Assembly: GCA_022360335.1 (NCBI GenBank)
Contig: JAKSCZ010000222.1
Span: forward strand, 1 to 10,680
Direction: 5' to 3'
DNA: 10,680 nucleotides
Origin: Pseudomonadota bacterium
Lineage (GTDB): Bacteria > Pseudomonadota > Gammaproteobacteria > Steroidobacterales > Woeseiaceae
This document shows positions 1 through 7,427 of this stretch, one piece after another; the stretch's first letter is position 1, and every line of letters begins with the position of its first letter. The notes under the pieces were generated by a model. The model had not been told where the DNA came from and searched no databases. It saw only the letters and a program-made list of their open reading frames with translations. The position numbers and the translations under genes are program-made.

Positions 1-448
1 GCTGCTCAGGTTGCCGTCGACGCATGCGTTCGTGACGGACCGGGGCAAGCAGCGGGTGCTGCACGCCGGCGACCTGCTCGCCGCAAGAAAGAAAGGCGTC
101 ACCGCCGTCCGCGATGTCGAAGGCCGGCGCCTGGCGCGCGCCCCCCGGCAAAAACTCGCCCCGATGGATGCGGGCGTCGAAGACGGCATCCGGTCCGTGT
201 TCAGGACCGGTCGGGCCGGCAAGGCCTACGAACCGGTCTTCAGGCGCGCGGGGACCGACTACCTGCTCGCCGGCGTGCACGGCGACAGGGCAACGCTGAT
301 CACCCGCAGCGAACGCCTGGAAGCCGCCCTGGGCCGGGCCGTGTGCGAATGCAACAAGCCGGAGAAACACACGCGGGACGGCAGCCGGTCCGATACGGGG
401 AAGAACTGCCACGTCGTCACGTGCGACGGCAAGCTCAAGTGCTACTAG
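1..448 (+). CDS. Hypothetical protein with Cys-rich C-terminus (5' end outside window)
   Basis: The reading frame is open to the left edge, so this is probably the 3' part of a longer gene. The first possible start inside the window is a TTG at 11 with no visible ribosome binding site, which would give 145 residues. I do not recognise a family. The body is basic and reads as a mixed alpha/beta segment. The last 34 residues hold five cysteines (C112, C114, C133, C138 and C144, counted from the TTG) in a Gly/Ser/Lys-rich stretch. Such a tail could form disulfides in the periplasm or bind a metal. It ends 13 bases before the membrane-protein gene on the same strand, so it is probably co-transcribed with it. 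Without the N-terminus, neither location nor function can be stated. Confidence 0.6.
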   Translation, partial: LLRLPSTHAFVTDRGKQRVLHAGDLLAARKKGVTAVRDVEGRRLARAPRQKLAPMDAGVEDGIRSVFRTGRAGKAYEPVFRRAGTDYLLAGVHGDRATLITRSERLEAALGRAVCECNKPEKHTRDGSRSDTGKNCHVVTCDGKLKCY

Positions 449-450
449 CC

Positions 451-454
451 GGAG
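451..454 (+). promoter_or_regulatory. Ribosome binding site of the membrane-protein gene
   Basis: GGAG lies 7 bases before the ATG at 462, in the short gap after the preceding stop codon. It supports that start. Confidence 0.55.
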
Positions 455-461
455 CAGACCG

Positions 462-1889
462 ATGATCCCGGGTCTCAGCTCTCTGAGCGAATCGCTCCAG
501 AGCCTGATCAGCAGGAACTTCCTGATCTCGGGCTTCCTGCCCACGGTCCTCTTCGTACTCGCCTCGTTCTGGCCGGTCAGCGTCGTCCGGCCCGAATACT
601 GGGCGTCGATCGCCGCGCAACTCGACGATCTAGATACCATCGGCGGCCTGCTCTCCCTCCGACTGCTCGCGCTGATCGTTGCGGCGTACGTCGTCTGGTC
701 GTTCCGTGCGACGTTTCGCGAGTTGCTCGAAGGCCGCTACCTCTGGCCGGCGGCCCGCGACCGGCTCACGGCTTTCCAGGCCGCGTATCGCAGGCAGCTC
801 GAAGAGCGGCGTCAGGCCCTGCGCAGCGATCTCTTCGCACTGCGAAAAGTCGCATCGATGGACGTGTTCGAAGCACGCAACGTTGATCCCGGGACGGACG
901 ATGCCGCCACGGTCGAACTCGGCAGCAAACAATGGGCGAATACGCTGTACGAAGCGCTCGTCGGCGTACGCGGCAAAGACGGGGTGAAGCCGGCCGGCGG
1001 CGACGATCTCGGGTCGCTGGCGGCCAGGTCGACCGAACTGAAGGCGAAACGGGCGAGGCAGGAACGCATCGATTATCGGAGCCTGGAGTCCTGTTACGAC
1101 GAGATCGTCGGGGCCTGCACGCCCGATGCCTACCGGAAGCTCTCACCGGCCGGCGACGGGAATCTCGCCGCTGCCGCGGCCGAGCTGCCGCATCTCGCAC
1201 AATACGCGTTGGCAAAAGTCGAGAGCGAATATTCGCGGCTGTCGTCGCGGCTGTCGTATCGTTTCCCCAACGACCATCTCGCCATCGGTCCCACGGCGCT
1301 CGCCAATATGTCCGAGATCCAGCGTTCCTACGCCGAGGTTCGTTACGGCATCAGCATCGACCTCATCCGCCCGCGTCTGCAGAAGCTCATCGACGAGGAC
1401 GCGAGCTTCAGCAGTCTGCTGGAGAGCACGCAATCGCACGTGGATGCCAACGTCGTGATGACCGTGCTCGCGGCGGTCTACGGGCTCGTGTGGTTCCTGC
1501 CGATGGCCGTCCTGTCCGCGACGCCGGCGAGTTTCATCGTCCTCGTCGGCGCGTCGGCGCTGGCGAGCACGCTGTTCTACGCGCTCGCCGTGCAGGCGGC
1601 CCGGCGGCACGGCGAGGTGCTGCGCAGCGCCGTCGACCTGTTCCGCTTCGACCTCCTGGAGCTCCTGCATATCGGCAAACCCGCCGATTCCGGGGAAGAA
1701 GTCGCGCTCTGGAACCGGGTGATGGGGCATATCGCACTGGGAAGCGGCGACGCGCTCGAGTACGAGCACGGCGACGCGCTCGGCGACCCGGCCGCGGACG
1801 CCGCGGTCCCGCTCGACGACGACGGCGAGAGCCGGATCGAGTCGCTCCTTACGGACATCGGCGACCGCCTGCGCGAGGTATTCAGGTGA
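462..1889 (+). CDS. Four-helix inner-membrane protein of unknown function
   Basis: The protein has 475 residues and no family that I can name. Hydrophobic segments at about 19-40 and 62-81 form an N-terminal hairpin. Two more, at about 331-352 and 356-379, form a second hairpin. The loop between the first two helices is acidic and the residues after helix 2 are Arg-rich. By the positive-inside rule both ends and the region of about 250 residues between the hairpins should face the cytoplasm. That middle region is mostly helical and charged, with an Arg/Glu-rich stretch at about 100-130. The tail after helix 4 has a short motif, LFRFDLLEL, followed by an acidic C-terminus. The ATG at 462 follows GGAG. 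It sits second in the operon, 6 bases before the single-pass envelope protein. The layout suits a membrane anchor, sensor or pore component that passes information to the cytosolic protease and MBL enzyme encoded downstream. That role is inferred only from context. Confidence 0.85.
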   Translation: MIPGLSSLSESLQSLISRNFLISGFLPTVLFVLASFWPVSVVRPEYWASIAAQLDDLDTIGGLLSLRLLALIVAAYVVWSFRATFRELLEGRYLWPAARDRLTAFQAAYRRQLEERRQALRSDLFALRKVASMDVFEARNVDPGTDDAATVELGSKQWANTLYEALVGVRGKDGVKPAGGDDLGSLAARSTELKAKRARQERIDYRSLESCYDEIVGACTPDAYRKLSPAGDGNLAAAAAELPHLAQYALAKVESEYSRLSSRLSYRFPNDHLAIGPTALANMSEIQRSYAEVRYGISIDLIRPRLQKLIDEDASFSSLLESTQSHVDANVVMTVLAAVYGLVWFLPMAVLSATPASFIVLVGASALASTLFYALAVQAARRHGEVLRSAVDLFRFDLLELLHIGKPADSGEEVALWNRVMGHIALGSGDALEYEHGDALGDPAADAAVPLDDDGESRIESLLTDIGDRLREVFR

Positions 1890-1895
1890 GCGGCG

Positions 1896-2375
1896 ATGCA
1901 TGAGGGATGGTGGGTCGCGGTCCTGGTCGTCGTCGTCATGCTGGCGCTGGGCGGCGCGGTGCACTACTCGGCGCACAGCGGCGACGTCGTCGAACCGCCG
2001 CCGGCCGATATCGAGCCCGAAATCGACATCGAGGAACTGCTGACCGATTACGAGGTGATGCTCGTCCCGACCGATACCCTCGGCATCGCGCCCGGCCCGG
2101 TCCTCGATGCCGTACGATGCGCCCGGTTTTGCACTGTCGCCGGCGAAAGCGATGACGCAAGAGGCGGGGATTGCGGCCCGCCGCTCAGGATCGCCGGATC
2201 GCTCGAGCAGGGCGCCCGGCTCGTCGTCGGCATCCCCCGGGAATCGGTGCGCGCCGCATACCCCTTTCTCGCGGCCCGCGACAAACGACTGCTGATCGTC
2301 GCCGCGGACGCCTGCGCGCTACCCGACGCCGACCCGGAACCGGCGGAGGAAGCGGAGCCGGAGGAGGCCTCATGA
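1896..2375 (+). CDS. Single-pass envelope protein with a periplasmic Cys-containing domain
   Basis: The protein has 159 residues and is not recognised. Residues 6-23 form a strongly hydrophobic, Val-rich segment near the N-terminus, which suits an uncleaved signal anchor with the rest in the periplasm. After the anchor comes a Pro/Glu-rich linker (about 31-48) and a small domain of about 90 residues. This domain carries four cysteines (C75, C79, C93 and C140) that could form two disulfides. The protein ends in an acidic Pro/Glu/Ala tail (about 143-158). The ATG at 1896 is preceded by AGGTGA, which also contains the stop codon of the upstream gene, so translation may be coupled. Its own stop overlaps the next start as ATGA (2372-2375). 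The context suggests a partner of the membrane protein and the lipoproteins. Confidence 0.8.
   Translation: MHEGWWVAVLVVVVMLALGGAVHYSAHSGDVVEPPPADIEPEIDIEELLTDYEVMLVPTDTLGIAPGPVLDAVRCARFCTVAGESDDARGGDCGPPLRIAGSLEQGARLVVGIPRESVRAAYPFLAARDKRLLIVAADACALPDADPEPAEEAEPEEAS
2360..2367 (+). promoter_or_regulatory. Ribosome binding site that sets the start of the first lipoprotein
   Basis: GGAGGAGG lies just before the ATG at 2372, inside the 3' end of the preceding gene. It decides for this ATG against upstream in-frame alternatives such as one near 2171, which would add about 67 Arg-rich residues and bury the signal peptide. Confidence 0.7.
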
Positions 2376-3457
2376 CGCGATACGCGGCCCCGATATTCGC
2401 CGTAGCGATTGCAGCTCTGACGAGCGCCTGCGGCACGTTGCGCGTGCACGACGCCGGCAAGCACTCGGCGGCACAGCGGGCGGCTGAGCTCGCCGCCGAG
2501 GTTGCGGAGACGGAGTTCGGCTTCGATGCGATGCTGGGCAACGTCGACTCGATCGGCGCGGTGCGCAGCGAGTTTCTCGACGAGCACCGCAAGAACGAGC
2601 TCGCGGCGTTCCTCGACGATCTGCCGGAGCTTACGAACGAGGACGCGGCCAGGGTAATCGAGGAAACCGTAGCGGCGCACGCCGAAGCGCGTGACGCGCT
2701 CGACGACGCGATCGCGTCGGCCGTCGTCGACGTCAACGCGGCCCTCGATCGGCAGAAGACGATCAGGGCATTGCTCCGGGATCGGCAGAAGGACGTCTCG
2801 CCGCTGGAAGAGACCATCGGCCGGATCGACGCCCGGCTCGAGTGGCTCGACGGGCAGATCGAGCAGGCGCGGGCGAGACTCGCCGCCGTCGCGGACGCAC
2901 GCGAGCTCTTCGGGCAACTGAAACGCGAGGTGACGCAGCTCGAGACCGAGCGCCTGCTCGCGTTTCGTGCGCACTTGCGGCGTCTCGAAACGCTGCGGGA
3001 CAGCTTCGACAGGCGGGACGCGGTGTTCCGCGAGAACCTCGTGCTGCCTGCGCGCAGCGCACTCGACGCCTGGGCGACGGCGGGCGCCTGCGCGCCGCCG
3101 GATACGGATTCCACGCTGGCCGGGTTCATCGCCGCCGCCGCGTCGCCCGCCGGATGCGGACCGACCGTTCCCGATCCGCGCCCGGCCGTCGGCCTGGTCG
3201 AGCGCCTGATGCTGCTGCAGTTCTCCGAGCTGCCCCGGGACGAGAACCTGCTGATCGAGCTGGAGCGCATGCGGCACCGCGGGGCGCTGCGCGTGTCGTC
3301 GATCAATGCCCGGCAGCACCTGAGCCTGGTTCAACAGGCCGCGGACGCGCTGCAGATCTACTACGCGGGCGGCATCCACCCGGACGACATGGCCTCGCTC
3401 GCGCTCGCGGCCACCCAGGTCGGCGCGCTCGCCTTCATCGGCGACAACGTGGACTAG
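2372..3457 (+). CDS. Predicted lipoprotein, long helical/coiled-coil periplasmic domain
   Basis: From the ATG at 2372 the protein has 361 residues. It begins with a short signal peptide (R3, hydrophobic 5-17) ending in the lipobox LTSAC, with C20 as the expected lipidated cysteine. Residues from about 30 to 225 are almost entirely charged, Ala/Leu-rich helix with heptad-like stretches (clearest at about 145-215), typical of coiled coil. A Pro/Ala-rich part follows with two cysteines (C240 and C262) that could pair in the periplasm. After that comes another helical region, and a mildly hydrophobic helix near the C-terminus (about 340-356). I know no named family. The start overlaps the preceding stop, so the two are probably translationally coupled, and a second lipoprotein follows after 12 bases. 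A structural or sensing role at the envelope is plausible. The residue before S18 in the lipobox is Thr rather than the usual Leu/Val/Ile, a slightly weak match. Confidence 0.85.
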   Translation: MTRYAAPIFAVAIAALTSACGTLRVHDAGKHSAAQRAAELAAEVAETEFGFDAMLGNVDSIGAVRSEFLDEHRKNELAAFLDDLPELTNEDAARVIEETVAAHAEARDALDDAIASAVVDVNAALDRQKTIRALLRDRQKDVSPLEETIGRIDARLEWLDGQIEQARARLAAVADARELFGQLKREVTQLETERLLAFRAHLRRLETLRDSFDRRDAVFRENLVLPARSALDAWATAGACAPPDTDSTLAGFIAAAASPAGCGPTVPDPRPAVGLVERLMLLQFSELPRDENLLIELERMRHRGALRVSSINARQHLSLVQQAADALQIYYAGGIHPDDMASLALAATQVGALAFIGDNVD

Positions 3458-3469
3458 GGCCTATCGGAG

Positions 3470-4036
3470 ATGACGAACTTCAGACCGTCACTTGTTCTCG
3501 TTTGCGTCTGCGCCGTGTCCTGCGGCTGCGCGACGCCGGATGCCGTCGACCATGCCGCCGTCGCCGCCGCGGCGAAGCTCGACGAGCTGCAGTCGGAGCT
3601 CTCCGCCATCGTCAGGGATCACAATGCGTATCTCGGCGAGGCGGCGAAGCTCGCGAACGAGGAGATCGACAGCTTGCGAAGCGTCGACATCGACGAGTTC
3701 TTCTCGAGGAACGCCGATGCGTACCTCGCGAGCCTGCGCGGCGCGTCCGTGGCAACCGTCGAATCGACGTTGCCGGGATTCGCGCAATCGACGCTGACGG
3801 CCTGGCAGGCTCGCGAGGCGGCGAGGCAGGCGCTGCGCGACAGGCTCGAGGCGATGCAGGAGCAGGCCGCGGACGAGGTCGCGGTGAATTTCAGGAAGGT
3901 GCGCGCGCTGCGCGGCAAGCTGAACGTCCTTGCGGCGCCGCGCGCAGGCGACGATGCGCTGAAATTCGTGGTTGCGTATCTGCAGGAAGTCGACAGGGAA
4001 CTCGACAAGCTCGAAGAGGAAGACAACGACAACTGA
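3470..4036 (+). CDS. Second predicted lipoprotein, small and helical
   Basis: The protein has 188 residues. The N-terminus is a short signal peptide with R5 and a hydrophobic core at 7-17, then VSCGC. Lipidation could be at C20 (after Gly19) or at C18 (after Ser17). The mature part is entirely charged Ala/Glu/Arg-rich helix, likely coiled coil, with no further cysteine and an acidic end (about 180-188). No family is recognised. GGAG touches the ATG directly and is too close to serve, so initiation may depend on coupling to the upstream gene 12 bases away or on AGGG at 3456-3459. Two adjacent helical lipoproteins in one operon suggest that they form a complex with each other at the membrane. 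They are too different by eye to call a clear duplication. Confidence 0.83.
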   Translation: MTNFRPSLVLVCVCAVSCGCATPDAVDHAAVAAAAKLDELQSELSAIVRDHNAYLGEAAKLANEEIDSLRSVDIDEFFSRNADAYLASLRGASVATVESTLPGFAQSTLTAWQAREAARQALRDRLEAMQEQAADEVAVNFRKVRALRGKLNVLAAPRAGDDALKFVVAYLQEVDRELDKLEEEDNDN

Positions 4037-4054
4037 TACAGCGGGGTGCCGGCG

Positions 4055-4435
4055 ATGCCGGGTTCGACAGCGACCAGGAAGCAGGCGGTGGACGCACTCA
4101 CCGCCGCCAAAGCGGTGCATATGGCCGCCTGGGAGAAACTGGGCAGGATGATCGCGCTGAAGCAGCGCCTGGGCCGCAAGTACAAGCGCGAGCTGCGCCG
4201 CAAGACGGCGGCGGCACGCCGCATATCCGTCCTGAACTCGCGCATCCTGGAAGCGCGGGCGGCGAAGAAGATCGTCGCGGCGCCGACCGTTGCCGAGATC
4301 CGGTCGATCGCGAAGCTCGTCAGGCAGGTCCAGGCAATCGCGATCAGGGAAGCTGCGTTGCAGGCGGCGCTCGGCAAGGTCGTTGCTGCGCTGCGCAAGA
4401 GCAGTGCGTCGGCCGCCAAAGTCCGCCTGGGCTGA
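4055..4435 (+). CDS. Small, very basic helical protein
   Basis: The gene encodes 126 residues from the ATG at 4055. A GTG at 4046 would add three residues, but the G-run at 4043-4046 is better spaced for the ATG. There is no signal peptide or membrane segment and there are no cysteines. The sequence is Ala/Lys/Arg-rich and almost wholly helical. Basic residues strongly outnumber acidic ones, with a dense basic patch at about residues 40-60. It is not recognised. Binding to nucleic acid or to the acidic parts of its operon partners would both fit the composition. It is the first gene in the row without an export signal and is followed after 24 bases by the protease, so it may be a cytosolic adaptor for the protease. 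That is inference from position only. Confidence 0.75.
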   Translation: MPGSTATRKQAVDALTAAKAVHMAAWEKLGRMIALKQRLGRKYKRELRRKTAAARRISVLNSRILEARAAKKIVAAPTVAEIRSIAKLVRQVQAIAIREAALQAALGKVVAALRKSSASAAKVRLG

Positions 4436-4445
4436 GCGAACGTAC

Positions 4446-4450
4446 GGAGG
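4446..4450 (+). promoter_or_regulatory. Ribosome binding site of the S8 protease gene
   Basis: GGAGG is placed 9 bases before the ATG at 4460, in the 24-base gap after the basic-protein gene. It supports that start. Confidence 0.65.
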
Positions 4451-4459
4451 AACCTGGCT

Positions 4460-6259
4460 ATGCCGGCTGCCAGAGAAATCATCGCGAAACTCGTCCAGGA
4501 GATCCGGGACCAGCGCGGTTTCCTGCAACACTCTCCGGTGCGCACCGACGTCTGGCGGCGCTTGCTGGAACGCCGACAGGAGGCCGTCGACCTCCTGCTG
4601 ATCCCGCTGCGCTCGACCACGGCGGGGCGCCTGAGCGTCGCCGTCAACGATGCGCTCGCCGGGGTACGCGGCGCGGCGCCGTGTACCTATAACCAGTCCG
4701 TCGCCTGCGGCCGCTTCTCCTTCGACACGCTGGTTACGCGGCTCCTGCCGCTGTCGCGCTGGTGGTTCACGAAGATCGAGCCGGCCATCGACCTCGTCCT
4801 CGATATCGACAAGAAGAAGTCCGGCCACGAGTTGTGGAATGCCGTGCGCGACGACCTCGCGCAGCCGCGCGCGAGCGGCCGCCGTTCGGGACTGTCGCCC
4901 GACATGCTCTGGTGCATCCGCATGCTGGGCATCACGGCGCGGGCCCGCGGCTCGAAGGCGGCGAATCCGAAATGGCCCGCGCCGTCACGCCAGCTCGCGT
5001 CGGCCGCGAAGATGTTCAGGGCAGCGCGGGCCCTGCAGAACGGGAAGCGCAGGCCGCAGCTGTTCGCCGTCGCGATCAATCGTGCGACCGAGCCCTGCCT
5101 CAGCGACTCGGTGCGCACGATCAAGGCCGACGCGTCGCGGGAGGTGTTCGACATCCGCTGCCGCCGCATGACCTGGGCCGTCATCGACAGCGGCATCGAC
5201 CGGCGCCACCCCGCGTTCTCGGACGGCCGCGGCGGGCACCGGGTCCGCGAGACCCTCGATTTCACGAGACTCGGCACGATGCTCGAGCTGGCCTCTTCCC
5301 CCGACGAGAGCGCCGGGCGGACGCTGCGGCGCGACTTCGGCCTGACCGCGGCCGCGGCCCGCAAGCTCGGGCGCGCGATCCGGGCCGGCGATCCCGTGGA
5401 TTGGGAGATCGTCGCTGCCGCGCTGCGCGTCGAAGACGAAGACGGCTACTTCGACAAACTGGACCCGCACGGCACGCAGGTGGCGGGCATCATCGGCGCC
5501 CGCGGCTACGAGGAGGCCGTCGGCGGCGAGACCGTCACGAGGCCGTCCGGCGTCTGCCCCGACATCGAGCTGATCGACCTGCGTGTCATCCGCAGCGCGG
5601 CGGGCGACGAGCACACCGAGTTCTACGTCATGAGCGCCCTGCAATACATCGACTTCCTGAACCGCGACAAGGACAAGCCGGTCGTGCACGGCATCAACAT
5701 GAGCCTGTCGCTGCCCCATTCGGTGACGGACTACGGCTGCGGGCGCACGCCGGTCTGCGACGAGTGCGACCGGCTCGTCTCGAGCGGCGTCGTCGTCGTC
5801 GCGGCGGCCGGCAACTACGGCTTCAACATGGCGGATCTGACGGGACCCGCGGAGACCGGCGGCTATCGCGACATCTCGATCACCGACCCGGGCAACACGG
5901 AAACCGTCATCACGGTCGGTTCGACGCATCGCAGGCACCCGCACCGCTTCGGTGTCAGCTACTTCTCGAGCCGCGGGCCCACCGGCGACGGCCGCGCCAA
6001 GCCGGACCTCGTCGCGCCGGGCGAGAGCGTCCTGTGCCCCAGCCGCAACGACACCTTCGAGGCCTGCTCGGGCACGAGCATGTCGGCGCCGCACGTCAGC
6101 GGCGCGGCGGCGCTGCTGATGGCGAGGCACACCGGCCTGATCGGCGACCCGGCACGCGTCAAGGAGGTGCTGTGCGGCACCGCCACGGATCTCGGGCGCG
6201 CGAGGGACAGCCAGGGGCAGGGATTGCTGGACGTACTGCGCGCACTGCAGGCCTTGTAA
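4460..6259 (+). CDS. Subtilisin-like serine protease (S8 family) with a long novel N-terminal region
   Basis: The protein has 599 residues and is a peptidase of the subtilase fold. The catalytic triad is complete: D243 in AVIDSGID, H337 in DPHGTQVAG and S540 in SGTSMSAPH. The oxyanion-hole Asn is N452 in AAAGNYG. The usual subtilase stretches INMSLS (about 412-417), YFSSRGPT (about 501-508) and KPDLVAPG (about 514-521) are also present. About 93 residues separate Asp and His, longer than in simple subtilisins. No signal peptide is seen, so it should act in the cytosol. The first ~235 residues match no propeptide that I know and are helical and basic, perhaps a regulatory or partner-binding domain. 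Cysteines C427, C433 and C436 lie close together before the Asn motif. It is separated by 25 bases from the MBL gene. A regulated intracellular protease, as in suicide-type defence, fits the context, but the substrate is unknown. Confidence 0.95.
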   Translation: MPAAREIIAKLVQEIRDQRGFLQHSPVRTDVWRRLLERRQEAVDLLLIPLRSTTAGRLSVAVNDALAGVRGAAPCTYNQSVACGRFSFDTLVTRLLPLSRWWFTKIEPAIDLVLDIDKKKSGHELWNAVRDDLAQPRASGRRSGLSPDMLWCIRMLGITARARGSKAANPKWPAPSRQLASAAKMFRAARALQNGKRRPQLFAVAINRATEPCLSDSVRTIKADASREVFDIRCRRMTWAVIDSGIDRRHPAFSDGRGGHRVRETLDFTRLGTMLELASSPDESAGRTLRRDFGLTAAAARKLGRAIRAGDPVDWEIVAAALRVEDEDGYFDKLDPHGTQVAGIIGARGYEEAVGGETVTRPSGVCPDIELIDLRVIRSAAGDEHTEFYVMSALQYIDFLNRDKDKPVVHGINMSLSLPHSVTDYGCGRTPVCDECDRLVSSGVVVVAAAGNYGFNMADLTGPAETGGYRDISITDPGNTETVITVGSTHRRHPHRFGVSYFSSRGPTGDGRAKPDLVAPGESVLCPSRNDTFEACSGTSMSAPHVSGAAALLMARHTGLIGDPARVKEVLCGTATDLGRARDSQGQGLLDVLRALQAL

Positions 6260-6270
6260 ATCGGATAAGC

Positions 6271-6276
6271 AGGAGG
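6271..6276 (+). promoter_or_regulatory. Strong ribosome binding site of the MBL gene
   Basis: A full AGGAGG lies 8 bases before the ATG at 6285, the best-matching site in the operon. It suggests that the MBL enzyme is made in good amount relative to its neighbours. Confidence 0.7.
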
Positions 6277-6284
6277 TTGAGGAC

Positions 6285-7421
6285 ATGTTCAGTTTCGAAG
6301 CACTCAAAGCCAAACACGGCGACGCGCTGCTCGTGCACTACGGGCCCGAGGACAACCCGAGGATGATCGTCGTCGACGGCGGACCGTCGGGCGTCTGGGA
6401 GGCGGCGCTCAAGCCGCGACTCGGGCAGATCGCGCACTTTCGCGACCTGCGCCCGGTCCCCGCGCGCCTGACGATGGTCAGTCATATCGACAACGACCAC
6501 ATCGCGGGCATCCGGAAGCTCGTCGATCACGCACACGGCAGCGCCGATCCCGTGGTCGACGTGCAGTCCCTGTGGCACAACTCCTTCGACAGCCAGATCG
6601 GCAACTCCGAGCTCGCCATGCTGGCGGGTCTCGGCAGCGTGTCGCGGCCCGTGGCCGCGTCGATGGGTCTCAGCCATTTCATCAGGAGCATCGCGGCCGG
6701 CGTGTCGGCCGGCAAGAGCCTGCGCCGCCGCGCGGCGCAGCTCGGACTCGTCGTCAACGCAGGCGGCCGGCAGGCCGGCTTCGTCTCCGAAGGCGACAGT
6801 TTCAACGTCGGCCACAATACGAGGATCAGGGTGCTGAACCCCGACCGGGGACAGCTCACGGGCCTGCAGCTCAAGTGGGACGGGCAGGCCAACCGGCTGG
6901 GGCAACTGACGCCCGCGCAACGGCGCATCGTGCTGGCGCGCCTGACCGAAGACTCGCTCGCCAATATCTCGAGCATCGTCGTCCATATCCGCAAGGCCGG
7001 CAGGACGATGCTGCTGACGGGCGACGCGCGCAGCGACCAGGTCGTCAGCGGACTCCGCAACGCGAACCTGCTGTCCGGCGGCAAGGCGCACGTCGACATC
7101 CTCAAGATCCCGCATCACGGCAGCGACCGGAACGTCGACACGGATTTCTTCCGCGCCGTGACGGCCGATCACTATATCTTCTCGGGAGATCGCGATCCGC
7201 GCTTCGGCAGTAACCCCGACAAGGCGACGTTCCAGATGGTCACCGAGGTGCGCGGGTCGAGGAAGTACACGATGCACTTCACGCACAGCGACAGCACGAT
7301 CCGGCGCTGGATACGCGAAGACCGGCAGCAACACCCGGGCCGTAATTACGAGGTCGAGTTTCCGCGCGCGCAGGACTTCGGCATCTGGATCGATCTCGAC
7401 AACGAAGCGCTCTGGTTCTGA
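6285..7421 (+). CDS. MBL-fold metallohydrolase, soluble ComEC-like type
   Basis: The protein has 378 residues with no signal peptide or membrane segment. The metallo-beta-lactamase motifs occur in order: VVDGG (D31), then SHIDNDHIAG with H67, D69, D71 and H72 as likely metal ligands, NISSIVV (about 227-233), LLTGD with D247, and IPHHGS with H277/H278. SHxDxDH plus HHGS is the pattern of the ComEC/Rec2 DNA-uptake MBL domain, here without the ComEC transmembrane part. The opening FEALKAKHGDALLVHYG is typical of the stand-alone relatives of this group. An insert of about 150 residues separates the two halves of the active site. Possible activities are nuclease, phosphodiesterase or another phosphoester hydrolase; the sequence does not decide. 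It is the last gene of the operon, next to the protease. Stand-alone MBL proteins paired with peptidases have been noted in predicted bacterial conflict loci. Confidence 0.93.
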   Translation: MFSFEALKAKHGDALLVHYGPEDNPRMIVVDGGPSGVWEAALKPRLGQIAHFRDLRPVPARLTMVSHIDNDHIAGIRKLVDHAHGSADPVVDVQSLWHNSFDSQIGNSELAMLAGLGSVSRPVAASMGLSHFIRSIAAGVSAGKSLRRRAAQLGLVVNAGGRQAGFVSEGDSFNVGHNTRIRVLNPDRGQLTGLQLKWDGQANRLGQLTPAQRRIVLARLTEDSLANISSIVVHIRKAGRTMLLTGDARSDQVVSGLRNANLLSGGKAHVDILKIPHHGSDRNVDTDFFRAVTADHYIFSGDRDPRFGSNPDKATFQMVTEVRGSRKYTMHFTHSDSTIRRWIREDRQQHPGRNYEVEFPRAQDFGIWIDLDNEALWF

Positions 7422-7427
7422 AGCCGG

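Noticed and set aside
2842..4692. A 616-codon plus-strand open frame across both lipoprotein genes and the basic-protein gene
   Set aside because: It is extremely Arg/Gly/Ala-rich, as expected of a GC-rich shadow frame, and conflicts with genes that have signal peptides and ribosome binding sites.
4985..6313. A 442-codon minus-strand open frame opposite the protease
   Set aside because: The plus strand carries the complete subtilase motifs, so the antisense frame is a composition artefact.
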